DNA from: Mesorhizobium sp. M1E.F.Ca.ET.045.02.1.1
Lineage (GTDB): Bacteria > Pseudomonadota > Alphaproteobacteria > Rhizobiales > Rhizobiaceae
DNA length: 64,000 nucleotides
Assembly (NCBI RefSeq): GCF_003952485.1
Contig: NZ_CP034447.1
Span: forward strand, 3,672,501 to 3,736,500
Reading direction: 5' to 3'
This document shows, in pieces, positions 53,598 through 63,310 of the stretch. The translations under genes and the position numbers were made by a program. The notes under the pieces were generated by a model. It made no database searches, was not told where the DNA came from, and saw only the letters and a program-made list of their open reading frames with translations. The first letter of the stretch is position 1. Each line of letters opens with the position of its first letter.

Positions 53598-54050
53598 CTA
53601 GCCGCGGCCCACCATCCGATCGATCACAGGTTGCAGTCTTTCAGGTGTGATTGGCTTGGCGACCACCACGTCGACCACATTCGACAGGCCAAGGCTGTCC
53701 GGCGTGCCATTCCTGGTTGAGAGCAGGATCACGGAAGGCAGCGCCTTGCCGGAGGCGCGCCGCAGCGCATCGATGCCGGACAACAGCCCGTCGCAATCCT
53801 TGTTGTCGGGGCCGCCGTCTAGGATCACCGCGCCGGGGACCAGGCTGGCCAGAGCTTTCTCGGCCGTCTCGGGTGACTCCGAGATCGGCTTCAGCCCCGA
53901 CTTCTCCACGATCTTCGACACCACGACCCGGTTGATCGACGATTTGCCGACCACAAGCACCTTGGAGAAATCCGCGGATGGCCGGCCTGCCGCGCCGCGC
54001 TCCGCCGGTTTTATTGGTTTTCGAGGGTCGTCACGATTGGCGGGACACAT
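53598..54050 (-). CDS. degenerate response-regulator receiver protein
   Basis: A 150-residue protein with a receiver-like fold at about 30-148 (KVLVVGKSSINRVVVSKIVEK, then VDVVVAKPITPERLQPVI). The Lys near the end is kept, but the acidic pair after the first strand is replaced by Gly-Lys and the phosphorylation Asp region (AVILDGGPDNKDCDG) does not align cleanly. It may work without phosphorylation. The ATG at 54050 is chosen since the upstream extension looks non-coding; the ribosome binding site is poor. No kinase is adjacent. Confidence 0.72.
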   Translation of the reverse strand: MCPANRDDPRKPIKPAERGAAGRPSADFSKVLVVGKSSINRVVVSKIVEKSGLKPISESPETAEKALASLVPGAVILDGGPDNKDCDGLLSGIDALRRASGKALPSVILLSTRNGTPDSLGLSNVVDVVVAKPITPERLQPVIDRMVGRG

Positions 54051-54206
54051 AGCGGGCAGGCGCTCTGATTCAATGCAGGGTTGAAACCTGAGCGCAATTG
54101 GCGCGAGATCGCCGGCGGTGTCAAGCTGAAATAGTGGAAAATGGGAATATGGCAAGAATTACTAAAATTCGGGGCAAGTTCTCCCTGTCATCAAAGGCGG
54201 AATTCG

Positions 54207-54247
54207 AAAAAAACGAAAGTCTCCCGAACGTATAGCGCACGGGAGAC
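54207..54247 (-). terminator. intrinsic terminator after the aceA unit
   Basis: On the minus strand GTCTCCCG / CGGGAGAC (8-bp stem, 13-nt loop) followed by TTTCG and seven T. It lies 27 bp after the stop of the 80-residue gene downstream of aceA. Confidence 0.82.
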
Positions 54248-54273
54248 ACTCGCGGAAGATTGCTGACGTAACG

Positions 54274-54516
54274 TCAACCTTGGCTCTGGTGGGTGACGAT
54301 CACTGGGATCAAAAGATCGCCCCAGTTGCCGTCTCCGCCGTGGTGCCTGGCGGAGCGCACCAGTTCCACCGACACGCCGGCCTCGACTGCCTTCATCACC
54401 GACTGGTTCAGCCTGTGCAGGTCGTTGGCAAGCATGCGGATCGTCGCCTGCTGGTCGACGCTCATCGCGCTCGACTGTTCTTCGGCCCTTTCCTTGACGC
54501 GGCTGATCGATGCCAT
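54274..54516 (-). CDS. 80-residue conserved-looking protein downstream of aceA
   Basis: Starts at an ATG with a strong ribosome binding site (GAGGAGA), 55 bp after aceA. The N-terminal half is a charged helix (SRVKERAEEQSSAMSVDQQA, then MLANDLHRLNQSVMKA); the C-terminal half ends with GDGNWGDLLIPVIVTHQS. No known domain is evident to me. Its position between aceA and a terminator suggests co-transcription and a role linked to acetate or fatty-acid growth, by inference only. Confidence 0.75.
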   Translation of the reverse strand: MASISRVKERAEEQSSAMSVDQQATIRMLANDLHRLNQSVMKAVEAGVSVELVRSARHHGGDGNWGDLLIPVIVTHQSQG

Positions 54517-54571
54517 TGCTGTTCTCCTCGACGTAAGTGCCCTTAGGGCGTTTCCTCTGACTTTTCTTCTG

Positions 54572-55861
<1,290 letters not shown>

Positions 55862-56016
55862 TAGGTCACTCCAGATCGTTCGTAGCCACTTCTTGGAACG
55901 CCGCGCCTGTGGAAGGATTTGCGCCGTCGGTATATGACATCATTTACATTGCGCTGCGAAAAACCGCGAATGAAACCAGCGTTTCGGCCGAAAAATAAGG
56001 GAAAATCTGTGTTGCA

Positions 56017-56047
56017 TTTGACAAAGGGTCGCTGTAAATTTGTCAAA
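56017..56047. promoter_or_regulatory. inverted repeat in the aceA-regulator control region
   Basis: TTTGACAAA and TTTGTCAAA (9-bp arms, 13-nt spacer, 22 bp centre to centre) form a perfect inverted repeat 156 bp before the aceA start. A further TTGTCAA lies at 56097, and TGTAAAT occurs three times (56033, 56050, 56088). It is a candidate operator for the adjacent ScfR-like protein. Confidence 0.55.
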
Positions 56048-56113
56048 CTTGTAAATGCCGACATTGATGCTGAGTGCGGAAAAAGTATGTAAATTCTTGT
56101 CAAGGATATTGAG

Positions 56114-57562
56114 TTGGCCGACCAGAAGATTTTCGCCGGGCCGCGCATCCGCCGCCTTCGCAACGCCAAGGGCCTGACCCAGACGGCGATGGCCGAGGGG
56201 TTGGGCATATCGCCGTCCTACCTCAACCTCATCGAGCGCAACCAGCGGCCGCTGACGGTGCAGCTGATCCTCAAGCTGGCATCAGTCTACAAGATCGACC
56301 CGCACGAATTGCAGGGCGAGACCAAGGGATCAATCGCGGCGCTGAAGGAGATGTTCGGCGATCCGCTGCTGGCCGGTGAATTGCCGGGCGACCAGGAGCT
56401 GGTCGATCTCGCCGAGACCGCGCCCAATGCTTCCGCTGCGATGGTGAAGCTGTTTCGCGCTTATCGCGAGCAGGCCGAGCGGCTGTCGGATCTCAACGAG
56501 CTCCTGGCGCGGGAGGGCAGGGCGACCGCATTGTCCGGCACCCGCCTGCCGATTGACGAGGTGCACGAAACCCTCGAGCGTCGGCCGAACCATTTCGCGG
56601 CGCTGGAGGAGGAAGCCGAAGCCTTCATTTCGGTGCTCGATCCTGGAGACGATCTGTTCGGCGCGCTGAAGGCATGGCTGAGGCGCGAGCACGGCATCGT
56701 GGTCAAGGTGCTGCCCGTCGCCACCATGCCGAACTGGCGCAGGCGCTATGACCGCCATTCGCAGCGCCTGTTCCTGTCCGAGCGGCTCTCGCCCTTCGAC
56801 CAACTGCGCGAAGTCGCCATGGAAGCGAGCCTGATGCGCATGACGGTCGCCGTGGCGAGCGAGATCCAGGCGTTGAAGCTCGGCACCGACGAGGCGCGCC
56901 GGCTCGCCCGCTTCGAGCTCGGCCGCTATGCCGCGCATGCGCTGATGATGCCCTATCAGGCCTTTCATGCGGCGGCGGTCCGCGCCCGCTACGACGTCGA
57001 CGTCCTGCGTTCCCGTTTTGGCGTGTCCTTCGAACAGGCGGCGAACCGTCTGACCATGCTGCAGCGGCCGGGCGTCTCTGGCGTGCCGTTCTTCATGCTG
57101 GAGGTCGATAACGCCGGCAACCGCTTCCGCAAGGCGGGCAGTCAGGGCTATCCGCAGAGCCGCTTCGGCGGCGCCTGTCCGAAGCTTCCCGTCCATGCCG
57201 CCTTTTCGCAACCTGGCCAGATCCTGGTCGAGGCGGTGGAAATGCCCGACGGCGCCGAATTCCTCTGCATCGCCCGCACGCTCGAAGGGCCGCAGGGCGC
57301 CTTCTCCGAACGGCCGCGGCGCACCGCGCTTCTGCTTGGCTGCGACATCGGCTTTCGCGACGAGATCGTCTACGGCGCGGCGCTGCCCGGACCGTTCGCC
57401 GGCAAGGCCGCGCAGGGCACGGTACTGGCAACGCCGGTCGGTCCGGCCTGCAGGCTCTGCGAGCGCGTCGGCTGCCTGGCCCGCGCCGAGCCGCCGGTGA
57501 CGCGCCCGCTCGGCCTCGACGAGATGGTGACCGGCCTCAGCGCTTTCGATTTCCAGGGATAG
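56114..57562 (+). CDS. ScfR/RamB-type XRE regulator (DUF2083)
   Basis: A 482-residue regulator. HTH_3 domain at about 10-65 (IRRLRNAKGLTQTAMAEGLG, then YLNLIERNQRPLT), an IrrE-like middle domain (about 160-300) and the DUF2083-type C-terminal domain (about 320-470) with CRLCERVGC (Cys-x2-Cys-x4-Cys). RamB/ScfR proteins control isocitrate lyase, malate synthase and related genes. The start is TTG at 56114, with AAGGA about 8 nt upstream; there is no nearby ATG. Divergent from aceA. Confidence 0.9.
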   Translation: MADQKIFAGPRIRRLRNAKGLTQTAMAEGLGISPSYLNLIERNQRPLTVQLILKLASVYKIDPHELQGETKGSIAALKEMFGDPLLAGELPGDQELVDLAETAPNASAAMVKLFRAYREQAERLSDLNELLAREGRATALSGTRLPIDEVHETLERRPNHFAALEEEAEAFISVLDPGDDLFGALKAWLRREHGIVVKVLPVATMPNWRRRYDRHSQRLFLSERLSPFDQLREVAMEASLMRMTVAVASEIQALKLGTDEARRLARFELGRYAAHALMMPYQAFHAAAVRARYDVDVLRSRFGVSFEQAANRLTMLQRPGVSGVPFFMLEVDNAGNRFRKAGSQGYPQSRFGGACPKLPVHAAFSQPGQILVEAVEMPDGAEFLCIARTLEGPQGAFSERPRRTALLLGCDIGFRDEIVYGAALPGPFAGKAAQGTVLATPVGPACRLCERVGCLARAEPPVTRPLGLDEMVTGLSAFDFQG

Positions 57563-57727
57563 CGCCTGCCCCCAAGGCCCGCGGTTTTCGGGGAGCGCGT
57601 TGGCTTTGTCCCACATTTCAGCGGTTGCTGGATCACGCCTGGCGCCCGCCTTTGCGCTACGCGAATGGGACATCGTCTTGTCGTCCCCGGTGGATCGTGC
57701 CGCCCGCAACTCGCTGACAGTCGTGCC

Positions 57728-58678
57728 ATGTCCGATACCGTATCGCCCCGCCTTGCCTTGCCTGCCGTCTCGCCGCGCGAGGAGCGGATCGGCATGCTGC
57801 TGGTCTTCCTGTCGGCGCTGATGTGGAGCTTTGGCGGCACCATCGCCCGCTTCATCCATGTCGGCGACAGCTGGACCGTGGTTTTCTGGCGCTCGCTCTG
57901 GGCGGTGGTCTTCCTCATCGCCTTCATGCTCTGGCGCGATGGCTGGCGTGGCACCTCGAGGCTGTTCCGCGACATGGGCCTGCCCGGGCTCGGCGTCGCC
58001 TTCTGCTTCGCCACCGCTTCGACGAGCTTCATCGTCGCGCTCGCCTACACGACGGTCGCGAACATCTTGTTGATGCAGGCCGGCGTGCCGCTTCTGGCGG
58101 CCTTGCTCGCCTGGGTGCTGTTTCGCGAACGTGTGAGCCCGGGGACCTGGGTCGCCATTGCCGCCGTCATCACCGGCGTCGCCATCATGGTCTCCGAATC
58201 CCTGGGCGGGTCCGTCTCGCCGATCGGCGATGGGCTGGCTCTGCTGATCGCGGTGATGTTTTCGTTCGCGACGGTGATCACCCGGCGCTTCGCCCATGTG
58301 CGCATGGTGCCGGCCACATGCCTCGGCGCGCTGCTTGCCGGTGCCTTTGCTGCCTCCCAGGCCACGGAATTCGCCGTCCCCGCGCGCGACATGGGGTTTC
58401 TCTTTGCCTTCGGCGTCATCAATCTCGGCGTCGGCCTTGCCTTCTTCGCCATGGGCGCGCGGCTGGTGCCGGCCGCCATCGCGGCGCTGCTCGGCACCTT
58501 CGAGCCGATCCTCGGCCCGATCTGGGTCTGGCTCGTCCATTCCGAGGTGCCGTCGGTGCGCACCATCATCGGCGGCGCGGTCGTCGTCACGGCGCTGCTC
58601 GTCCATATCGCATTTGAGTTCAAGCGGCAGACACGCCCCGAGCGGCCCGGCATCACAGGCCTGCCGGCGCCTAATTGA
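57728..58678 (+). CDS. EamA/DMT-family transporter
   Basis: A 316-residue inner-membrane protein with ten hydrophobic helices and two EamA repeats (about 22-160 and 170-300; LLVFLSALMWSFGGTIARFI, then LGVGLAFFAMGARLVPAAI). Members export amino acids or other small metabolites; the substrate is unknown. The ATG at 57728 has no clear ribosome binding site; a start further upstream would add an unlikely N-terminus. It stands alone between the regulator and the pot operon. Confidence 0.85.
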   Translation: MSDTVSPRLALPAVSPREERIGMLLVFLSALMWSFGGTIARFIHVGDSWTVVFWRSLWAVVFLIAFMLWRDGWRGTSRLFRDMGLPGLGVAFCFATASTSFIVALAYTTVANILLMQAGVPLLAALLAWVLFRERVSPGTWVAIAAVITGVAIMVSESLGGSVSPIGDGLALLIAVMFSFATVITRRFAHVRMVPATCLGALLAGAFAASQATEFAVPARDMGFLFAFGVINLGVGLAFFAMGARLVPAAIAALLGTFEPILGPIWVWLVHSEVPSVRTIIGGAVVVTALLVHIAFEFKRQTRPERPGITGLPAPN

Positions 58679-59019
58679 TGCTACATAAGCGTTTGCCATT
58701 GACAAGCGTGTCGCCGGGCGGGCAGGCTGCAATTACGGCAACAACAAGACAGGCGTATCTTGCCAAGTGTCTCCGCCGGCCTCATCGGGGCCGGACCGCA
58801 ACGTCATATTTCTGCTTACGCCGCGGCGAACGCCGCTGACGCCGCCCTGATACCTTCCCGGAGGGGGTGCAAGGGCTGCAACCGCTGCTCAACGATCCGG
58901 CGCGGCACCAGCGGCGCGCGCCTATTGCCTTCCGGAAAGCTCAATAATCTGAACCAAACGCCGCCCCGCGCCCATATCGCGCCGAGCCGGCAGGGGAACA
59001 TTCACCAAAGGAGAACATC
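58679..59019. promoter_or_regulatory. upstream region of the putrescine importer genes
   Basis: 341 bp. A strong ribosome binding site (AAAGGAGA) ends the region just before potF, so the promoter of the importer is probably here. A short open frame at 58760-59023 has no ribosome binding site or recognisable domain and was left out. I see no known operator. Confidence 0.55.
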
Positions 59020-60117
59020 ATGATCCGCAAAGCGCTTTTGCTTTCGGCGACCTCGGCATTCCTGACCCTCTTTGCCGCAGGCGGCCATGCAGAGGACCGC
59101 GTCGTCAACGTCTACAACTGGTCGGACTATATCGACAGCTCGATCATCGATGACTTCACCAAGAAAACCGGCATCAAGGTCGTCTACGACACCTTCGATT
59201 CCAACGAGATCCTGGAGACGAAGCTGCTGGCCGGCGGCAGCGGCTATGACGTCGTCGTGCCCACCGCCAACTTCCTTGCGCGCCAGATCCAGGCCGGCGT
59301 GTTCCAGAAGCTCGATAAGGCGAAGCTGCCCAACATCTCCAACATGTGGGATGTGGTTTCGGAGCGCACCGCCAAGTACGATCCGGGCAACGAATACTCG
59401 GTCAACTACATGTGGGGCACCGTCGGCATCGGCTACAATGTCAAGAAGGTGCAGGCAGCGCTCGGCACCGACAAGATCGACAGCTGGGACGTGTTCTTCA
59501 ATCCTGACAGCCTCGCCAAGCTGAAGGATTGCGGCGTCTATGTGCTGGATTCACCGGCCGACATCATTCCGGCGACGCTGAAATATCTTGGCCTCGACCC
59601 GAACAGCACCTCGCAAGACGACATCGCCAAGGCCGAGGAAGCGCTGCTCAAGGTCCGCCCCTATATCCGCAAGTTCCATTCGTCGGAATACATCAATGCT
59701 TTGGCCAACGGCGATATCTGCCTGGCAGTCGGCTGGTCGGGCGACGTATTCCAGGCGCGCAACCGCGCCGAGGAGGCCAAGCAGGGCGTGGAGATCGGCT
59801 ATTCGGTGCCGAAGGAAGGCGCCCAGATGTGGTTCGATCAGATGGCGATCCCTGCCGATGCGCCGCATGTCGCCGAAGCGCTTGAGTTCATCAACTACAT
59901 GATGACGCCGGAAGTCATCGCCAAGTCGTCGAACTACGTGCTCTACGCCAACGGCAACAAGGCTTCGCAGCAGTTCGTCGACAAGACCCTGCTGGAAGAC
60001 GTCTCGGTCTATCCGGACGAAGAGACGACCAAGAAGCTCTATACCGTGCAGCCCTACGATCCCAAGACACAGCGCATCATCACGCGCACCTGGACCAAGA
60101 TCGTAACCGGCCAATAA
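59020..60117 (+). CDS. potF: putrescine-binding periplasmic protein
   Basis: A 365-residue periplasmic solute-binding protein with a signal peptide ending near GGHAEDR. It is similar to E. coli PotF throughout: VVNVYNWSDYID, YDTFDSNEILETKLLAGGSG, YLGLDPNST, FHSSEYINALANGDICLAVG. Asp, Trp and Ser residues in these stretches correspond to the polyamine site. It delivers polyamines to the membrane proteins encoded downstream. A terminator separates it from the ATPase gene, allowing a higher level of the binding protein. Confidence 0.93.
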   Translation: MIRKALLLSATSAFLTLFAAGGHAEDRVVNVYNWSDYIDSSIIDDFTKKTGIKVVYDTFDSNEILETKLLAGGSGYDVVVPTANFLARQIQAGVFQKLDKAKLPNISNMWDVVSERTAKYDPGNEYSVNYMWGTVGIGYNVKKVQAALGTDKIDSWDVFFNPDSLAKLKDCGVYVLDSPADIIPATLKYLGLDPNSTSQDDIAKAEEALLKVRPYIRKFHSSEYINALANGDICLAVGWSGDVFQARNRAEEAKQGVEIGYSVPKEGAQMWFDQMAIPADAPHVAEALEFINYMMTPEVIAKSSNYVLYANGNKASQQFVDKTLLEDVSVYPDEETTKKLYTVQPYDPKTQRIITRTWTKIVTGQ

Positions 60118-60127
60118 GCATCGAGAA

Positions 60128-60162
60128 GCGACCCCGGCAGCCAACTGCCGGGGTCGCTTTCT
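60128..60162 (+). terminator. hairpin terminator after potF
   Basis: GCGACCCCGGCAG / CTGCCGGGGTCGC, a 13-bp perfect stem with loop CCAA, followed by TTTCTTT. It begins 10 bp after the potF stop and may let part of the transcripts through to the downstream genes. Confidence 0.85.
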
Positions 60163-60168
60163 TTGGAA

Positions 60169-60212
60169 GCAATTCCAGGAAAAGTGTGAAGCGGTTTTCC
60201 GTCCGGAATTGC
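60169..60212. repeat. interspersed inverted-repeat element between potF and potG
   Basis: Arms GCAATTCC and GGAATTGC at the ends and AAAA/TTTTCC further in form an imperfect palindrome of about 44 bp. I recognise the GAAGCGGTTTTCCGTCCGGA core as a sequence that recurs between genes in many Rhizobiales. It lies behind the potF terminator. Confidence 0.65.
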
Positions 60213-60299
60213 GACAAGAACAAAAAGGCGAAAGCGGTTCTGCGTTTCTTTGAAACGATGAACCGTCTAGCGGCATGAAGCAGAACCGGAGTGGGGACA

Positions 60300-61439
60300 A
60301 TGAAATCGCTTGGCAGCATCCGCAGGGATTTCGCGCCATGGAATGATCCGAACGCCAAGCCGTATATCCAGTTCGACAAGGTGACCAAGAAGTTCGGCGA
60401 CTTTACCGCGGTCAACAATCTGTCGCTGACCATCTTCGAGCGCGAGTTCTTCGCGCTGCTTGGCGCCTCCGGCTGCGGCAAGTCGACCTTGCTCAGGATG
60501 CTCGCGGGCTTCGAGGAGCCGACGGCCGGCCGCATCCTGCTCGACGGCCAGGACTTGCGTGGCATCCCGCCCTACAGGCGGCCGGTCAACATGATGTTCC
60601 AGTCCTATGCGCTGTTTCCGCATATGACCGTGGAGAAGAACATCGCTTTCGGCCTGAAGCAGGAAGGCATGCCTGCCTCCGACATCGAAAAGCGCGTCGC
60701 CGAGATGCTCAGGCTGGTCAAGCTCGAGCAGTTCGCCAAGCGCAAGCCGCATCAGCTTTCCGGCGGCCAGCGCCAGCGTGTGGCGCTGGCCCGCTCGGTC
60801 GCCAAGCGGCCGAAGGTGCTTCTTCTGGACGAGCCGCTCGGCGCGCTCGACAAGAAGCTGCGCGAGGAGACGCAATTCGAGTTGATGGACCTGCAGCAGG
60901 AACTCGGCCTCACCTTCGTCGTCGTCACCCATGACCAGGAAGAAGCCATGACCATGGCCGACCGCATCGCCATCATGGACAAGGGCGAGGTGATGCAGGT
61001 GGCGACGCCGGCGGAAATCTACGAGGCTCCGACCTCGCGCTTCGTGGCGCATTTCGTCGGCAATGTGAACATGTTCGAGGGCAAGGTCGCCGAGCGGGCG
61101 GCGAATACGACGCGCATCACCGGCGCGACCGGGGCGCAGATCGTCGTCGAGAACGCCGCCGATGCCGCCAACGGCGCCGACATCGTCTTCGCGATCCGGC
61201 CTGAGAAGATCAAGGTCTCGTCGAAGAAGCCGGCCGATGCCGTCAATGCCCTGCAGGGCGAGGTCTATGACGTTGCCTATCTCGGCGACATGACCGTCTA
61301 TCACATCAGGCTCGACGACGGTCAGATTGTCCGGGCAAGCGCGTTGAACGCCTCGCGCGTCACCGAGGACCCGCTGACCTGGAACGACCGCGCCTGGGTC
61401 TCCTTCCGGCCCGACGCCGGCGTCGTGCTGACCAGGTAG
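60300..61439 (+). CDS. potG: polyamine ABC transporter ATP-binding protein
   Basis: A 379-residue ATPase: Walker A GASGCGKSTLL (about 64-74), Q-loop FQSYALFPHMTV, signature LSGGQRQRVALARS, Walker B VLLLDEPLGALD, H-loop VVTHDQEEAM. A C-terminal TOBE domain (about 300-375) is present, as in PotA/PotG. The ATG at 60300 follows GGGGA; an in-frame GTG at 60291 is possible but less likely. The permease genes follow within 9 bp. Confidence 0.94.
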   Translation: MKSLGSIRRDFAPWNDPNAKPYIQFDKVTKKFGDFTAVNNLSLTIFEREFFALLGASGCGKSTLLRMLAGFEEPTAGRILLDGQDLRGIPPYRRPVNMMFQSYALFPHMTVEKNIAFGLKQEGMPASDIEKRVAEMLRLVKLEQFAKRKPHQLSGGQRQRVALARSVAKRPKVLLLDEPLGALDKKLREETQFELMDLQQELGLTFVVVTHDQEEAMTMADRIAIMDKGEVMQVATPAEIYEAPTSRFVAHFVGNVNMFEGKVAERAANTTRITGATGAQIVVENAADAANGADIVFAIRPEKIKVSSKKPADAVNALQGEVYDVAYLGDMTVYHIRLDDGQIVRASALNASRVTEDPLTWNDRAWVSFRPDAGVVLTR

Positions 61440-61448
61440 GAGCGGCCC

Positions 61449-62414
61449 ATGAGCAACATCGCCGCCACCGCCGCCCCGTCGACCGAAACCGCCACGGCGC
61501 TGCCGACCAGGCTGGCGAAGGTATTCGTCGACCGCCTCGTCATCATCGTCCCCTATCTTTGGCTGCTGTTCTTCTTCCTCGTTCCATTCGTCATCGTCTT
61601 CAAGATCTCGCTGTCGCAGACGGCGATCTCGATGCCGCCCTACACGCCCGTGCTCGATTTCACCGACGGCGTTTCCGGATTCCTCGCGGGATTGCGCGAA
61701 CTCAACTTCGACAACTACACCTGGCTCACCCAGGACGCGCTCTACTTCAACGCCTATGTGACCAGCCTGATCATCGCCGCCATCTCGACGGTGCTGACGC
61801 TGATCGTCGGCTATCCGATCGCCTATGGCATGGCGCGCGCGCCGGCGACGGTGCGCCCGACCTTGCTGATGCTGGTGATCCTGCCGTTCTGGACCTCGTT
61901 CCTGATCCGCGTCTATGCCTGGATCGGCATCCTGAAGCCGGAAGGGCTGCTCAACCAGATGCTCTTGTCGCTGCATCTCATCAGCCAGCCGCTGGTCATC
62001 CTCAACACCTACACCGCTATCTTCATCGGCATCGTCTATTCCTACCTGCCGTTCATGGTGCTGCCGCTCTATTCCTCGCTGGAGAAGATGGATTATTCGC
62101 TGATCGAGGCGGCGCAGGACCTCGGCTGCCCACCGACCGGAGCCTTCTGGAAGATCACCTTTCCGCTGTCGCTGCCAGGCGTCATCGCCGGCTGCCTTTT
62201 GGTGTTCATCCCCGCCGTCGGCGAGTTCGTCATCCCGGACCTTCTCGGCGGGTCGCAGACGCTGATGATCGGCAAGACGCTGTGGAACGAGTTCTTCGCC
62301 AACCGCGACTGGCCGGTCTCGTCGGCGGTGGCGGTCATCCTGCTCCTGGTGCTGACCGTTCCGATCATGTTCTTCCAGCAGGCCCAGGCGCGCGCGCAGG
62401 AGCAAGGCAAATGA
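61449..62414 (+). CDS. potH: polyamine ABC transporter permease
   Basis: A 321-residue membrane protein with six or seven helices (first at about 33-55) and the EAA loop EAAQDLGCPPTGAFWKITFP near residue 220, which contacts the ATPase. It corresponds to PotH/PotB. Ribosome binding site TAGGAG. The stop overlaps the ATG of the next permease gene (ATGA, 62411-62414). Confidence 0.93.
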   Translation: MSNIAATAAPSTETATALPTRLAKVFVDRLVIIVPYLWLLFFFLVPFVIVFKISLSQTAISMPPYTPVLDFTDGVSGFLAGLRELNFDNYTWLTQDALYFNAYVTSLIIAAISTVLTLIVGYPIAYGMARAPATVRPTLLMLVILPFWTSFLIRVYAWIGILKPEGLLNQMLLSLHLISQPLVILNTYTAIFIGIVYSYLPFMVLPLYSSLEKMDYSLIEAAQDLGCPPTGAFWKITFPLSLPGVIAGCLLVFIPAVGEFVIPDLLGGSQTLMIGKTLWNEFFANRDWPVSSAVAVILLLVLTVPIMFFQQAQARAQEQGK

Positions 62415-63229
62415 ACGCCACCTGGAGCCGCTTCAACGTCACCTCGATCGTGCTCGGCTTTGCCTTCCTCTATCTGCCGATCGTGCTGCTCATCGTCTTT
62501 TCCTTCAACGAATCGAAGCTGGTCACCGTCTGGGGCGGCTTCTCGACCAAATGGTACGTGTCGCTGTTCCACAATCAGGGCCTGATGGACGCCACCTGGG
62601 TGACGGCGCGCGTCGGTGTCATCTCGGCCACCGTGGCGACCGTGCTCGGCACGCTGGCGGCGATCACCCTGACGCGCTACACGCGCTTCAAGGGGCGGGT
62701 GCTGTTTTCCGGCATGGTCTTTGCGCCGCTGGTCATGCCGGAAGTCATCACCGGCCTGTCGTTGCTGCTGCTCTTCGTGGCGGTCGGGCTCGACCGCGGC
62801 TTCTTCACGGTCACGCTCGCGCACACCACCTTGACCATGTGCTTCGTGGCCGTCGTCGTGCAGTCGCGCCTGGTCTCCTTCGACCGTTCGCTGGAGGAAG
62901 CCGCCATGGACCTCGGCGCGCCGCCGGTGAAGACCTTCTTCCAGATCACCCTGCCGGTCATCATGCCGGCCATCGTCTCCGGCTGGATGCTGGCCTTCAC
63001 GCTGTCGCTCGACGATCTGGTCATCGCCAGCTTCACGTCGGGTCCGGGCGCCACGACGCTGCCGATGAAGATCTACAGCCAGGTGCGCCTCGGCGTGACG
63101 CCGGAGATCAACGCCGCCTGCACGATCCTGATCGCCGTCGTCGCGATCGGCGTCATCATTGCCTCGATCGCCAACAAGCGCCGTGAGGTCCAGCGCCAGC
63201 GCGACGAGCAGGCGGCGCAGCGCGGATAG
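62411..63229 (+). CDS. potI: polyamine ABC transporter permease
   Basis: A 272-residue membrane protein with six helices and the EAA loop EEAAMDLGAPPVKTFFQITL near residue 160. It pairs with the preceding permease and corresponds to PotI/PotC. The ATG at 62411 overlaps the preceding stop; a longer open frame upstream is a shadow of the potH gene. It is the last gene of the importer unit; a hairpin follows. Confidence 0.93.
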   Translation: MNATWSRFNVTSIVLGFAFLYLPIVLLIVFSFNESKLVTVWGGFSTKWYVSLFHNQGLMDATWVTARVGVISATVATVLGTLAAITLTRYTRFKGRVLFSGMVFAPLVMPEVITGLSLLLLFVAVGLDRGFFTVTLAHTTLTMCFVAVVVQSRLVSFDRSLEEAAMDLGAPPVKTFFQITLPVIMPAIVSGWMLAFTLSLDDLVIASFTSGPGATTLPMKIYSQVRLGVTPEINAACTILIAVVAIGVIIASIANKRREVQRQRDEQAAQRG

Positions 63230-63237
63230 GCAACAGA

Positions 63238-63262
63238 CGGTGGGCGAGACTGGCGCCCACCG
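63238..63262. terminator. hairpin between potI and the AsmA-like gene
   Basis: CGGTGGGCG / CGCCCACCG (9-bp stem, 7-nt loop) 9 bp after the potI stop. The T-content behind it is low (TTCTCCCC), so termination efficiency is uncertain. The two flanking genes converge here. Confidence 0.6.
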
Positions 63263-63310
63263 TTCTCCCCACCTCGTGCGGAGAGAATATCTGCAGGCTT
63301 TTGCCGAACC

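Noticed and set aside
56330..58732. 800-codon open frame antisense to the ScfR-like and EamA genes
   Set aside because: It covers two well-supported genes, is Arg/His-rich and shows no recognisable domain.
58760..59023. Possible 87-residue gene before potF
   Set aside because: No ribosome binding site, no domain, and it runs across the potF ribosome binding site and start; more likely leader sequence.
60267..62405. 712-codon open frame antisense to potG and potH
   Set aside because: Shadow of two clear ABC-transporter genes; low-complexity, charged product.
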